DNA of 64,000 nucleotides, taken from assembly GCA_029224185.1 (NCBI GenBank), contig CM055198.1, forward strand, positions 1,426,001 through 1,490,000. The letters are read 5' to 3'. The DNA is from Karalla daura (lineage: Eukaryota; Chordata; Actinopteri; Chaetodontiformes; Leiognathidae). The notes below the pieces were generated by a model. It saw only the letters and a program-made list of their open reading frames with translations, did not search any database and was not told the DNA's origin. Shown piece by piece: positions 10,031 to 20,413 of this stretch (its first letter is position 1; each line of letters opens with the position of its first letter). A program made the translations under genes and the position numbers.

Positions 10031-11262
10031 TTACTTAGCCGCTGTGTTAACTAGCCATTGTTTACCTGCACGTTCCACCCTAGTTTCCAATAAGTCGCTT
10101 TGGGGAGTCATCGTACCTTGGCACTTTTGCTCCAGAGACTGTTTTCTCAGGCCGCAGAAGTAATAGGAGACGTCTCTAATAAAAGGGTTACTGGGGCAAA
10201 CCCAGTGAATTTCCTTGGTTTGGGAACACAGGCTCAAGCTAGGAATTAGATAGAGGGAGGGATCCTCATTGTGGTATGCCAGAATCTGTGGGGTTTTAAG
10301 GTGGACATGGGTTCCATTCTGCCAGAATCCTACATTCAGCACTGATTTGATCCGGTACACGTTCTGTCTCTCTATGATGGGCAAATTTAGGATGCACCCC
10401 AGTTGTAGATTGTGAGGGTCAACTGAGAATGGAATGGCACTGCCTAGGCTGTAGGCCAAGTGCACGTGGGCCGAATCTACCCTTGTGGTTGTGTCTGATT
10501 GGAGCACTTCTTTGACCAAGTCCAATGGCACCAGGTAAGCTGGTATTTGCCCATTGCCGAGGCTGTGGACAGAGGTACTGACATCCCTTAGGAGGGATGC
10601 ATTAGTTCCCTTACCATCTGCATGTGAATGAAGTCTTCCTTAATCGTCTCGGTGAGGGAGTATAAGGCGTGTACCGTGTGGTTCAGGAGTGCTGAGTGCA
10701 GGTTTACCATTAGGATGGAACCCTGGAGTGTTTTCCCTAGGTTTTGTAACTCTAGTTGCTGGATGGCCATCTTCTCTTGGATCTCAGGCATTTCCTCATC
10801 TAGTCGACTCATATGCTGTTGTAGGGTCTTAATGCTGATTGAATTTGTAGCTGACAGACCAATTGAGAAGAGGGAGCCGATGGCTGATGCAGCTAGCATC
10901 AAGCCACCCAGGAATCTTTTCTCCCTCTTGTTACCACTGAGGTCGCTCTCTGTCACCAGGAATTTCTGCAGCTGCTCCAGGATGTGTACAGTGGACAGTT
11001 TGGCATGTTCAATCGCAGTGCGTATGTGGATGGCGCTAGGTTTTGTTGAGGCCAATTTTAGTGACGGACGGAAGTGGGCGCGGTACACGTCCCACGGGTC
11101 TAGGCGTACATAAATCCTCTGGGTGTCGAGCCTGCATCTGGTGATCAGGAGCCCTGGAGTGTTCTGCAACACGATGCCATTTGTGGGGCCAGATTCGACC
11201 GTGTCGTTTGGCTGCACCCTGGGGAAGATGAGGATGATGCCGAGTATCCAGAGAGTGTGCAT
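10031..11262 (-). pseudogene. env: Provirus A env (class I fusion-type glycoprotein, broken)
   Basis: Starts at 11262 with a hydrophobic signal-like segment (residues 1-16). Residues 112-116 are KREKR, a furin-type cleavage site, followed at once by a glycine/alanine-rich hydrophobic fusion-peptide-like segment (from residue 117) and a helical, heptad-like region. The frame stops at 10588 after 224 codons and resumes in another frame at about 10531-10031 (166 codons), which has several cysteines, so at least one frameshift inactivates it. Only about 115 residues precede the cleavage site, much shorter than a usual retroviral surface subunit. The proportions (short N-terminal, long C-terminal fragment) resemble F-type fusion proteins. 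It follows pol with a 120-bp gap, as expected for env. Confidence 0.7.
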
Positions 11263-11382
11263 CCTGCAACGGGAAGACAGAGACGGAACACGTTAGTGTA
11301 ATGCACTGGTCATGTGTATATGGTTAGTAGTGGGAGTGTTACGGTTATTGTGAGTGGCATATTAGTGATTGGTTTGCCCTGA

Positions 11383-13344
11383 TTACGCTGAACCCTCTTC
11401 GTCACTGGTCGAGCTTGTCTCCTCCAGTGATGCGTCAGCTGGCTTGAAGGGCTTGATCTGGTTGCCGTGGACCCATTTGTATTCCGTGGTTCTCCTTTGT
11501 TTGGAGATTCTGAGGCGGTAGGCGACTGGTGATAGCTTTCCTACTATCTCGAAGGGTCCAGTCCACTGGAGCAGGAATTTCCTTGGGGTTCCTGTTAGCT
11601 GAATGAACTTGAACAGGAATACTTTGTCCCCTACTTCATATTCGTGGTTTGAAGTCTTTCGGTCGTAGTAGGCCTTAGCTCCTTTTGCGCTGGCCTCCAG
11701 GTTTTCTTGGGCCCATGAAAACGTTGTTTTGAGATGCTCTCGTAGATCTCTGACGTTTGCATGAGCGGTGTAGGCGGTGGCTACGTTGATGTCTTCAGCG
11801 TGGTACAGGAGATGCAGTGGCAGAGTCATTTGCCTGCCTGTCATCATTTCAAACGGTGTGACTCCTGTGACACGATGGGGTGTGGATCTGATGGCCATCA
11901 GAATCAGTGGGAGTTTCACATCCCAGTCCTTTCCGTTGCCACTAACATACTTCCTCAGCATGTGGATGATGGTGCGGTTTGCTCGTACCACTTGTCCGGA
12001 CGACTGGGGGTGATGAGCCAGATGGAACTTAACTTCAGTTCCAAGGATATCACACATGTGGGTCATGACGCCGGAGGTGAAGTGGGTCCCTCGGTCCGAG
12101 TCTTTGGAAAGGGGTAATCCCCAGCGGCTGAAGACGTGATGGAGGAGGAGTACTGCCGTGGTGATGGCAGTATCGTTGGGAGCCGGGAGGCATTCAACCC
12201 ATTTGGTGAAGGCACAGGTGATGGTCAGAAGGTACTTGTTACCTCGTGAGGAGTCGATCTGGAGGTTCGACCATGGGAAGGTGACCCCCCTTTGCTGTAA
12301 TGGAGCTCGACTCAGTGGTTTGGACGGCTGGAACTGTCGGCATGTCAGGCACCCTCGGATGTACGCCTCTGCGTCTCTGGTCATGTTGGGCCAGTAGGCA
12401 ACCTGCTGTAGGGTGTGTAGGGTAGCTTTGAGTCCTCGATGCCCCCCTGTGGGTGAGTCATGGGCGTGGGCCAGCAGTATTCCTCTGTGGTCTGTTGGCA
12501 CAACCCATTGAGTCCTTGTGGGGTCTTTGCCAGTGTAGACCAGGAGGTCCTTCTCCAGCTTCAGGTGAGGCAGGGCGCGTCGAAGAGCCTGCAGCTCTTT
12601 TGGTTCTACAGCTGTGGATGATGAGCTCTGCTGGGCTGCTGGGTCCTTCAGTTCCTGTCTGATGACTTGGATAATGGAGTCTTGTTGTTGCGTGCTTACC
12701 AAATCCGTGTCATCAGGCTTGCGTCCCAGGTGGAGCGTCTGATTGTTGGCTTGGAGATTGTCCTGTTTCTCCTTTGCCTGTCGACCGGTCACAGCGTTCA
12801 CCGTGTAAATCCCTGGGGCTGGGAGCCATTCGGCTTGGAATTCCCAGGGGGTCCCTTGTTCAGCGCCCAACTTGGCCAGACGGTCAGCCTCGTCATTGCC
12901 ATCCTTGTCTGGACCTGACATTAGTGAATGTCCCCTTACCTTTTTCCAGTAGACGATAATCCCTTCCTTAGTCACTAGCTGGTCACAGGCCAAGAAGAGC
13001 GGTGCGTGTTTAACCTCTTTGTTCCTGGCGTTCTTCATGTTGTTTCCCTTCTAGATGGGGAAGTGTGAGATGAAGCTGTGGCGGGCATAGTTGGAGTCTG
13101 AGCAGAGGACCAGCTGCTTCAGATTCAGTTTCGCAGCTTGCTGCAGGGCGATGAGAACTGCTGCAACCTCTGCGAATTGGCTTGTCTTGGGTCCCAGCTG
13201 GTTCAGGAAGGTGACTGGCTGGTGGCAGGTCTTGATAATCACCTTTTGGCCTCCGATGTAGCACCACACCGTGGCCAGGAGGGCTTTTTCACAGTCCGAG
13301 AACTTTATTTTCACACTGCTTAATGGTCGGCTGGCGTACGCCAC
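11383..13344 (-). pseudogene. pol: Provirus A pol 3' part: RNase H and integrase
   Basis: 13344-13051 and 13038-11383 (551 codons) are two open pieces separated by one break near 13040. The first holds a Gypsy-like RNase H that looks degenerate (connection domain), then the start of a second RNase H (VLCSDSNYARHSF); the second piece completes it (GNDEADRLAKLGA). Integrase follows: an HHCC zinc domain (HDSPTGGHRG ... CLTCRQF), the core aspartates (QIDSSRG; KDSDRGTHF) and a C-terminal domain with FLLQWTGPFEIVGK. The third catalytic residue, normally Glu in the GQVERAN motif, reads Val here (codon at 11986-11988), so this integrase would be inactive. Confidence 0.8.
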
Positions 13345-14399
13345 GACTCGCTTGTCTTTGTCGTGGACCTATGCCAGGGCAGCGCTGAGGTAGTGGGTGG
13401 AGAAGCTGGCTTCCAAATGAAACTCTTTGTCTTTGTCCAGATACGCCAGGCAGGGTGTGGAGCAGAGCTTGTCTTTCATGTGTTGGAAGGCTTGTTGTTG
13501 TTTTTCAGTCCACTTAAAGACTTTGTCTTTGCGGAGGAGTTCGTTGAGGGGTCTGGCAGTTTCTGCATATTCCTCGATGAATTGTCAAGAGTAATTACAG
13601 ATTCCCAGGAAGCTCCTTAGCTCTGAAACATCTGTTGGGGCTTTGATGTCCCGAATGGCCCGGATCCTGTCTGCTTGTGGTTCGATCCCCTCTGCTCCCA
13701 CAGTCAATCCCACATAGTTTTCCTTGGTGCGACACCACTGTCCTTTCTTGAGAGCCAGCTTAGCTCCTGCAGCAGCAAGTTGGTTCAGGACGTGTCGGAT
13801 TTCCTCCAAGTGGGCTTCGAAGGTGCAGCTTCTCATCAGGATATCATCTACATAGATCAGGTTCCCGCGGGCTGTGGCATCGCTCATCGCTTTGTGGAGG
13901 AAGATATTAAACTCGGAAGGCGAGTTAGAATATCCAAAGGGGCAGCGATTCCAGGTGTACTGGCGGTTGCCGAATGAGAAAGCCAGCTTGTACTGGTTGG
14001 CCGAGTCCACTCTCATGGTCTCAACCATTCGCCACGTCCACTGTTGAGAAGAAGCGAGCTCCCTTCACCTAGTTCCTGATCCAGATGGATCATGGGCCAG
14101 CGAGACAGGGGCACCTGTTTGTTGAGTGGTCGGTAGTCGATGGTCAGGCGCCATTTTCCCGTGAGTTTCAATATGGGCCAGATCAGGGAGTTGTACATGG
14201 ATACACTCCCGTATGATCTTCTTTTCCAATAGCCTGTCCAGGATTTCCTGGATTCGTAGGCAGCCAGAGGAATTCTGTATTGCCGTACGAATGTTGACGG
14301 TGCTTTTGGGTCTGTGGGGATGCGCACTGTGTGGAGATCAGTGATGCCACAGTCATGCGAGTCTTTGGAGAAGATGGGGTGAAACTCACGGAACAGTTC
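13345..14399 (-). pseudogene. pol: Provirus A reverse transcriptase (broken)
   Basis: 14327-14013 carries the early RT motifs (KWRLTIDYRPLNKQVPLSRWP). 14028-13585 (147 codons) carries the palm, with the YVDD active site at 13843-13854 (LIYVDDILM), then LRSFLGICNYS. The rest of thumb/connection is read through a stop around 13345-13584. The two main pieces are in different frames, so at least two lesions separate them. YVDD, the retroviral form of the motif, and the dual RNase H downstream place this nearer to retroviruses than to ordinary Ty3/Gypsy elements. Confidence 0.75.
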
Positions 14400-15546
14400 T
14401 CAGAGGGCGTCCCTTTGATCCTGCGTTGTCAGGGCGTCTGCCTTCTCGAGTTGTTGGGTGACCTCTGCTTCAAACCCCGGATAAGGCTCCTCTGGGGTGA
14501 CAGGGACATTGTCTGTTGCCGCAGGAGGATCTGGTGGGGAAACCGTGAGAGCATGGACCACCATATTTCCAGAGGAATCCATGGAAGTGCCGCAAATGTC
14601 TTCTTCTGGTACTCCTTCATGGCTTGCAACAGTTATATTCCGGTTCGAGAATGTTTGGAAACAAGCATCTGAAACAATATTCCTGTTCAGGTCAAAGTCG
14701 TGGAAAGAGCTGTCAACAAGTGTTCCCAGCACTTGACGGGCTGTCACGTGAATGGGGGCTTGTGTGGAGTTTTGGACCAGAAGGCATGTCGACCGGTAAT
14801 CCAATGTCAGCAGGGGTGTGCCACAAACAGTCAGCTCTGGAAAACGGCCGATGGTTGGAAGAAAACTTGCTGGCAGGCTGTTCTCTGTCCTTTTACGACC
14901 ACAAGTTGGATTGCCATTCCCGCTGTCCTCGGGGGAATGAGTGTGTCCATCTCGCTCACCACCTGGCAGGCTTGGGGGATGTTCTGTCCGGACGCCATCT
15001 GCTCTGGATCGGTTGCCAAGGTTCGGGCCTCTGGGTGCGCTCGGGACCATAGCACCTGATTGATAGTGTCCAGTTGTGTTCCAAACCGAACAAGTAGGTC
15101 AGCTCCCACCAGGAACGGGGTTTGTAGTCAGGGGACGACACTCACAAAGTGCAGGGCCTGCTTCTCCCTGATGGCACATACACCTGTAGCTTTGAGAGGA
15201 GCCTGGAGTGATTCTGCGCCCAGGATTCAGTGGCTGTGTAGGGTGAATGGAGCAGGCTGCAGCTTGCACACATCATCGAGGAGGCTCTGGCTGATGACTT
15301 TTTTGTCCGACCAAAGTGCAATGAAAGCTTCTGAGGTCGGGGAGCCGTTCAGGTGTATCCTCCCGACCACACGGGGGCAGTAGGTGGTTCGGTTCTCATT
15401 GTCCAGTGAACAGAGGAATGACTCATGTCTCTGGAGCTGGGTCAAAGGGTCAGGGGTCAGTCCGAGTTCACGGGAATCTTGGATCATGGATACCTTATTA
15501 TCCACTGGCTGTGGGCTTGCGTCATGGATCCAAGGAAAGGGGCTTG
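14400..15546 (-). pseudogene. Provirus A: second retropepsin-like region and RT leader
   Basis: This 1.1 kb between protease and RT is longer than usual. In element sense it has open pieces 15550-15227, 15141-14831 and 15050-14400 in shifting frames. The first two look like another retropepsin-fold repeat: a GRIHLNGSPTSEAFIALWSD block where the protease has its DSG loop, and later FLVGADLLVRFGTQLD, which resembles the LLIGQDLLD end of the true protease. The usual D-S/T-G triad is absent. The third piece ends with an acidic, proline-rich linker leading into RT. The domain reading is tentative. Confidence 0.45.
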
Positions 15547-16014
15547 TCACCTGGGCCCAGATACATCCCCGGCGGAAGTCGATGAGGGGTCCAGTAAATC
15601 CTGCCCGATCAATAGAGGCCCTGTGTCAATGTCACAAACGTAGATGGGATGCACCAGCGCCATCTCCTGGAAGGCGATGTCAATCCACACATGCTTTGTG
15701 ATGGGGGAGGTATCCTGTGTGTGGCTGGTGATGCTGATGTTGCAGGGCTCCACGGTGACAGGTTGTCCCTGCATCAGTCTTTCATTGGTCACTCTCGCCA
15801 GCAGGTTGGAGTTGATCAGGCTGATCTCAGACCCGGAATCTAGGAGGGCATCAATCCTGGTGCTGCCTCCGACCAGGACTGAGGTGTAAATGCGCCGGGC
15901 ATTCCCTTGGTGGGTGAGATTGCCCATGAACGTCAGTGTGGGGGGGTCAGAGTTTGCGTGTTCGGGAAGTGCAGGGAGTGTCTGTGGGCGGCCCGGGCCT
16001 CTTCCCCAGCCCAC
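15547..16014 (-). pseudogene. pro: Provirus A aspartic protease
   Basis: Retropepsin-like domain with RIDALLDSGSEISLIN (active-site Asp at about codon 59) and, near the end, TGPLLIGQDLLD, the second conserved hydrophobic-Gly motif of the family. It lies just after the gag stop in a different frame, so expression would have used frameshift or suppression. The open stretch of 155 codons may be close to complete, but the ATG used as its left edge is arbitrary because Pro is normally made as part of a polyprotein. Confidence 0.75.
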
Positions 16015-16056
16015 GAAATAGACTTTGGCCGGGCCCTGGGGGAGAGACGAGCCTAG

Positions 16057-17128
16057 TCAGGCTCTTGGTGACTCGCCCCCCTTTTCGTCCTCCTTCGGTG
16101 TCGTCGTAGGAGAACTAGTTTGCCCTCCTCTCCGCGGTCCTCTAGATCCCCTCTTGAGGCGGTCGAAAGCTGCACAAAGTTCCTCAGTTGGCTCACCGCG
16201 GGCTTCCCAATGTCGTCTGAGAGCCTGGTAGAGCTCCTCTGTTGAAGGAGGCCGGGTGTCGGCCTGTCTTCTCCGCTCCTGCTGCTGTCTGAGGTCTCTC
16301 TTGTGGGCTGGGAAGTCTTTCCTCTGCCTGTCGCCCTGCCACGTCTGCCGTGCCTCTCCCCTTCGCCAAGTATCTCTGTTCTCTCGGGGGTGGGCTGTCT
16401 GCTGGAAACGAGGCTGAGGTTGTGAGTGTCCAGCTTGACAGCTCTTTGCTGGTGGCATTTCTGCCCCCTCCAGCGTAAGATCAGGAGCTGCTGAGGTTTG
16501 TAGTTTCAAAACTCTGTGTTCCTCTTCTGGCTTCTTGTGCCCTTGCAACTTAGTTTCCCACAGCATCTGCGCAAACTTCCTCATTTCCCGCGTCGCGAGC
16601 ATATTCACTCGACAATGGATAGTCACCCCAGTCCGGATGGAGTCATGCAGGTTGTGGAGATACACAGATCGGAAGTCCTCATTCTCTTCCTGGCTTGGCG
16701 TGTTTCTCCCCTGGAAGTATGCGGTCCTCAGTCGCTTGAAAAACTCTTTAGGTGATTCAGTCCTCCTATGTCGTACCGACAGGGCGGCCACCATGGCCAC
16801 AGCTGGATCAGAATAGAGTGAGTACTCCTCTCGCAGAGTCTTTACCAGTTGCTTGTAGCTCCCTCTAACGTCAGGTTCTTGTGACTCGATGAAAGCACGC
16901 ATTTCTCTGGTTGATGTTTTCCAGATCAGTTTGAGCTTTTCTCTTTCGGTCGCATCTGGTAAGTCCTGCAGACAGTGTTCTACTTCCCTGATGTAGTCAT
17001 CAATTGTGGAGTGCTTGTCGGCGGGATCAAAGCGTTCGATGTCTCTCGCCATGGACTCAATGGGTTTCAGACACAGCTCCTGGACCTTGGGCTGTACTAT
17101 TGGTTTTGATGAGGCCTGGCTTTTCGCC
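16057..17128 (-). pseudogene. gag: Provirus A gag, C-terminal part
   Basis: Open frame of 331 codons (17052-16057) that continues upstream to about 17128, where an L2 LINE interrupts it. The N-terminal half is helical and capsid-like (ERFDPADKHSTIDDYIREVE; LREEYSLYSDP). The C-terminal third is very basic and rich in Arg, Gln and Gly. No CCHC zinc knuckle is present; nucleic-acid binding would rest on the basic tail, as in spumaviral gag. Family assignment beyond 'retroviral/Gypsy-like gag' is inference. Confidence 0.7.
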
Positions 17129-19097
17129 CTTCAACTTCAACTTCAACTTTATTTGTTTGAAGTGCCATATCATAACAGCTGTTATCTCAGAGCACTTTAC
17201 AAGGAGAGCAACAATGTGTACATAGTGAAAAAAAACCCTGTCCTTAGACCCTCGCAAAGGCTGAGGAACAACTCCGAAGAAAAACCCTGACAGAGAAAAA
17301 AAGGGGAGAAACCTCAGGGTGAGAGACAGAGGAGGGGATCCTCACCCAGGACGGACAGGCGGGCACAAGCAAAACATTATTGATGGCTAACAGTTCAGGA
17401 TATAAATAAATCAATGAACTGAATCAGTCCATAGTAGCAGGCAGGAGGAACCTCAGTGAGATGAGCCAGGTAGAGGTGGTCCTGGATCCAGCTCAGTGTT
17501 GATGAACCCAGGAATGAAAAATAAAAATAAGAATAAAAAGAAAATTAAAAATTAAGAATTTTAAAAAATAAAATATTAATAAAATTAAAATAAGAATAAA
17601 AAATAAAAGAGGCCAAGAGGAGAGAGAGAAGGTTGAGGGAGCGTGAACCTGATTCACACCCACGGAGAAGGCAGAGAAGATAGAGCTCAATGTGCCGGGG
17701 ACCCCCAGCAGACTCAACCTATAGCAGCTTATCTTGGATTTATCTGTAGGCTCTGTCAAAAAGGAGGGTTTTTAACCTACTCTTAAAGGTAGAGAGGGTG
17801 TCTGCCTCCCGGACTGAAACTGGTAGATGGTTCCATAACAGAGGGCCTTGGTAGCTGAAGGCTCTGGCTCCCCATCTAGACTTAGAGATTTGTGGAACCA
17901 CCAGTAGGCCTACATTCAGAGAACGAAGTGTCCTAGTGGGGCAATAGGGTTTTATCAGGTCTGAGATATAAGAGGGTGCCAGACCATGAAGACCTTTATA
18001 GACAAGGAGGAGGATTTTGAACTGGATCCTGAAAGGTACAGGAAGCCAGTGCAATGAGGCCAGAACAGGAGAGATGTGATCTCTCTTTCTAGTTTTAGTC
18101 AGGACACGAGCTGCCGCGTTCTGAATGAGCTGCAGAGTTCCAGCGACCTATTGGAGCATCCAGCCAGTAGAGAGTTGCAGTAGTCCAGCCTGGAGGTAAC
18201 AAAGGCATGCACCAGCTGTTCTGCTGCATGGGGAGGGAGTAGGTGCCTTATTATTTGCAATATTGCGGAGGTGGAAGTAGGCAGTCCGTGAGATCAATTT
18301 TAGGTGGGAGCGAAAAGACAGGTCTTGATCAAAACTAACACCTAGGTTATTTACAGTGGTGGCAGAAGGAGTCGCAAAACTACTTTGTAATGCCATGGCA
18401 TCAGATATAGAGTCACATAGGTGTTTTGGATCTATGAGCAGTAACTCTGTCCTTTCAGAGTTCAGAAGGAGGAAATTATTAGTCATCCAGGCCTTAATGT
18501 CATCAAGGCAGGACTGAAGCTGCAGTAGACGGTTGAGCTCGCCCGGCTTGATAGATAGATAGATATAATTGGGTGTCGTCAGCGTAACAGTGGAAATCTA
18601 TAGAGTGACTCCTGATGATATCACCTAGAGGGAGCATATATAAAGAGAAAAGAACTGGACCGAGCACAGATCCTTGTGGAACCCCGTGGCTGACTTTAGT
18701 ACGTGGAGATTGGTTATCGTTGACACAAACAAACTGATATCGGTCTGAAAGATAGGACCGGAACCAGTCTAAAGCAGTGCCTCTGATTCCGAGTTGATAT
18801 TCCAGTCTCCTTAGTAAGATCTGGTGGTCAACCGTATCAAAAGCAGCACTGAGATCTAACAAGACAAGCACTGAAATGAGACCCTGGTCAGATGCCATTA
18901 AGAGGTCATTGGTGACTTTAACCAGCGCAGTCTCAGTGCTATGATTCATTCTAAAACCAGACTGGAAGGATTCAAATAAACTATTGTTATTAAGGTGTTC
19001 ACAGAGCTGGTTGGCACTGATTTTCTCAATGATTTTTGAGATGAAGATGAGATTAGAGATCGGTCTGTAATTTGCTAAAGTTCCTGGATCAAGGAAC
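17129..19097 (-). mobile_element. 5'-truncated L2/CR1-clade LINE inside provirus A gag
   Basis: Minus-strand non-LTR element. RT pieces are 18949-18503 (DLSAAFDTVDHQILL; HGVPQGSVLGPVLFSLYMLP; CYADDTQLYLS, the active site), 18486-18148 (LLLNSERTELLLI) and 18054-17740 (MHWLPVPFRIQFKILLLVYK ... GLAPSYISDLI), the classic L2 C-terminus. Frames change between pieces, so it is dead. The endonuclease and N-terminal RT are missing (5' truncation at about 19097). The 3' end at 17129 is a short tandem tail of (TTGAAG) units, as in L2 elements. It splits gag into 19573-19098 and 17128-16057, so it is younger than the provirus. Confidence 0.85.
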
Positions 19098-19573
19098 GGT
19101 TTCTTTTGGAGGGCTCTTTCTTTCTGGGAGACGGCTTGCTCTCAGTGTCCGTCTTGAGGAAACTCGGATATGAGCTGTCAGAGCTCGTGTCTTCCTCTGA
19201 ATGGGAGGAACTTGATGACAGGTCTTGCTCGGCCACTCCCCGCCTCGTCGGGGTCTACCAAAAGGCGGGAACGAGCATCTCTCTGCTCCCGTACCTCCAT
19301 CTCCAGGCGTACAATTAACTCTCTTTGGTCTTGGCTGTTGCCTGCCACGATCCGCAGTCCAGTCTGTAAATCTTCCGATTTACGGTGGTAGAGCAGCGTC
19401 AGGTGGCCCAGCTCGCAGAAGGATGAGCTGGCCTCTGTGGGGGCTATGCCACGCTGTAGCCAGTCCTGGATCTGGCTATCGCAGTCGGAGGATGAGCAGG
19501 TTCGGATGTTCTCCGCGTCATCTGCGCTCAACCTGCAGATGCTCACGACCAGTCTCTGCAGTTCGTCTGTCAT
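19098..19573 (-). pseudogene. gag: Provirus A gag, N-terminal part
   Basis: From ATG at 19573 an open frame runs 131 codons to 19178 and then, after a stop or shift, further readable gag-like sequence rich in Ser and Lys reaches the L2 insertion at about 19097. It contains an acidic, cysteine-bearing N-terminal segment (MTDELQRLVVSICRL) and a coiled-coil-like stretch (LIVRLEMEVREQRDARSRLL). It is the first coding sequence after the 460-bp leader, which fits gag. No myristoylation glycine follows the Met. Confidence 0.5.
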
Positions 19574-20030
19574 AGGGCGTCGGTGGGGACCTGAGGCCTG
19601 CTTCCTCGGTTCCTCACTTTCGGCTGTCGGAGTCGCTCATCTTGTTAGGGCGTTTGACCTGGGCAGTCAAGAGGAGACGCTTCAACAGTTTCGAGAGGGT
19701 CCCTATTCGAACTCTTGAACCCCTTGTTTAATGTGGTTAGTCACTTGCATGCAGTAACAACGTTAGACAGTAGGGGTCTCAGTGCTGAATGTTACTTCTG
19801 GTTTGGTTTAGTCACACTAAGTCGTGGTTTTAGGGATTTATTTCTCAAAACCACGCTTAGAAACTGTGCAGGGAAGGTTAGAGGTAGGGTTGTGTCTCTG
19901 TTAGACACGTTACAAAGAGAAGATTGTTAGTGACAGTTTATGAAAATATGAATTTTGGATTTTACTCCAGCAAATCAATTTTTATAAATGCATACAGTTA
20001 TTGACACATATGATATTGCTAGACATCTTG

Positions 20031-20047
20031 CCTCACACGGGGCACCA
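20031..20047 (-). promoter_or_regulatory. Primer binding site of provirus A, elongator tRNA-Met
   Basis: In element sense TGGTGCCCCGTGTGAGG lies two bases after the 5' LTR end. The plus strand CCTCACACGGGGCACCA matches the 3' end of a vertebrate elongator tRNA-Met as I remember it, over 17 of 17 bases. This defines the LTR edge and the primer. Confidence 0.8.
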
Positions 20048-20049
20048 TT

Positions 20050-20382
20050 TGTTGGGACTGTATGTCAACCAATATAGTAAACCTAGATCATTAGCTTATT
20101 ATCATTTAAGAATTTCGGGGCACCACCTTGCGAACAATTTGCCTAGTAAATCAGGCTAAATCCTAAAGGAGGTGAGATCCGAGCACTGGCAAGATGTAGC
20201 AATAATCATATACATCAATAACAGAGTTCAGTAGGTACAAACAATGACACTTTAATAACAAATTGGAGTTAAACTACATACATTCATACCTAACTGCAAA
20301 CTAACTAACATAAAATCCCTGAGATATTGGCTAACATGCATACAAAACAGATAACAAACAATTGCGTGTGTGTATGTGTGTA

Positions 20383-20413
<31 letters not shown>

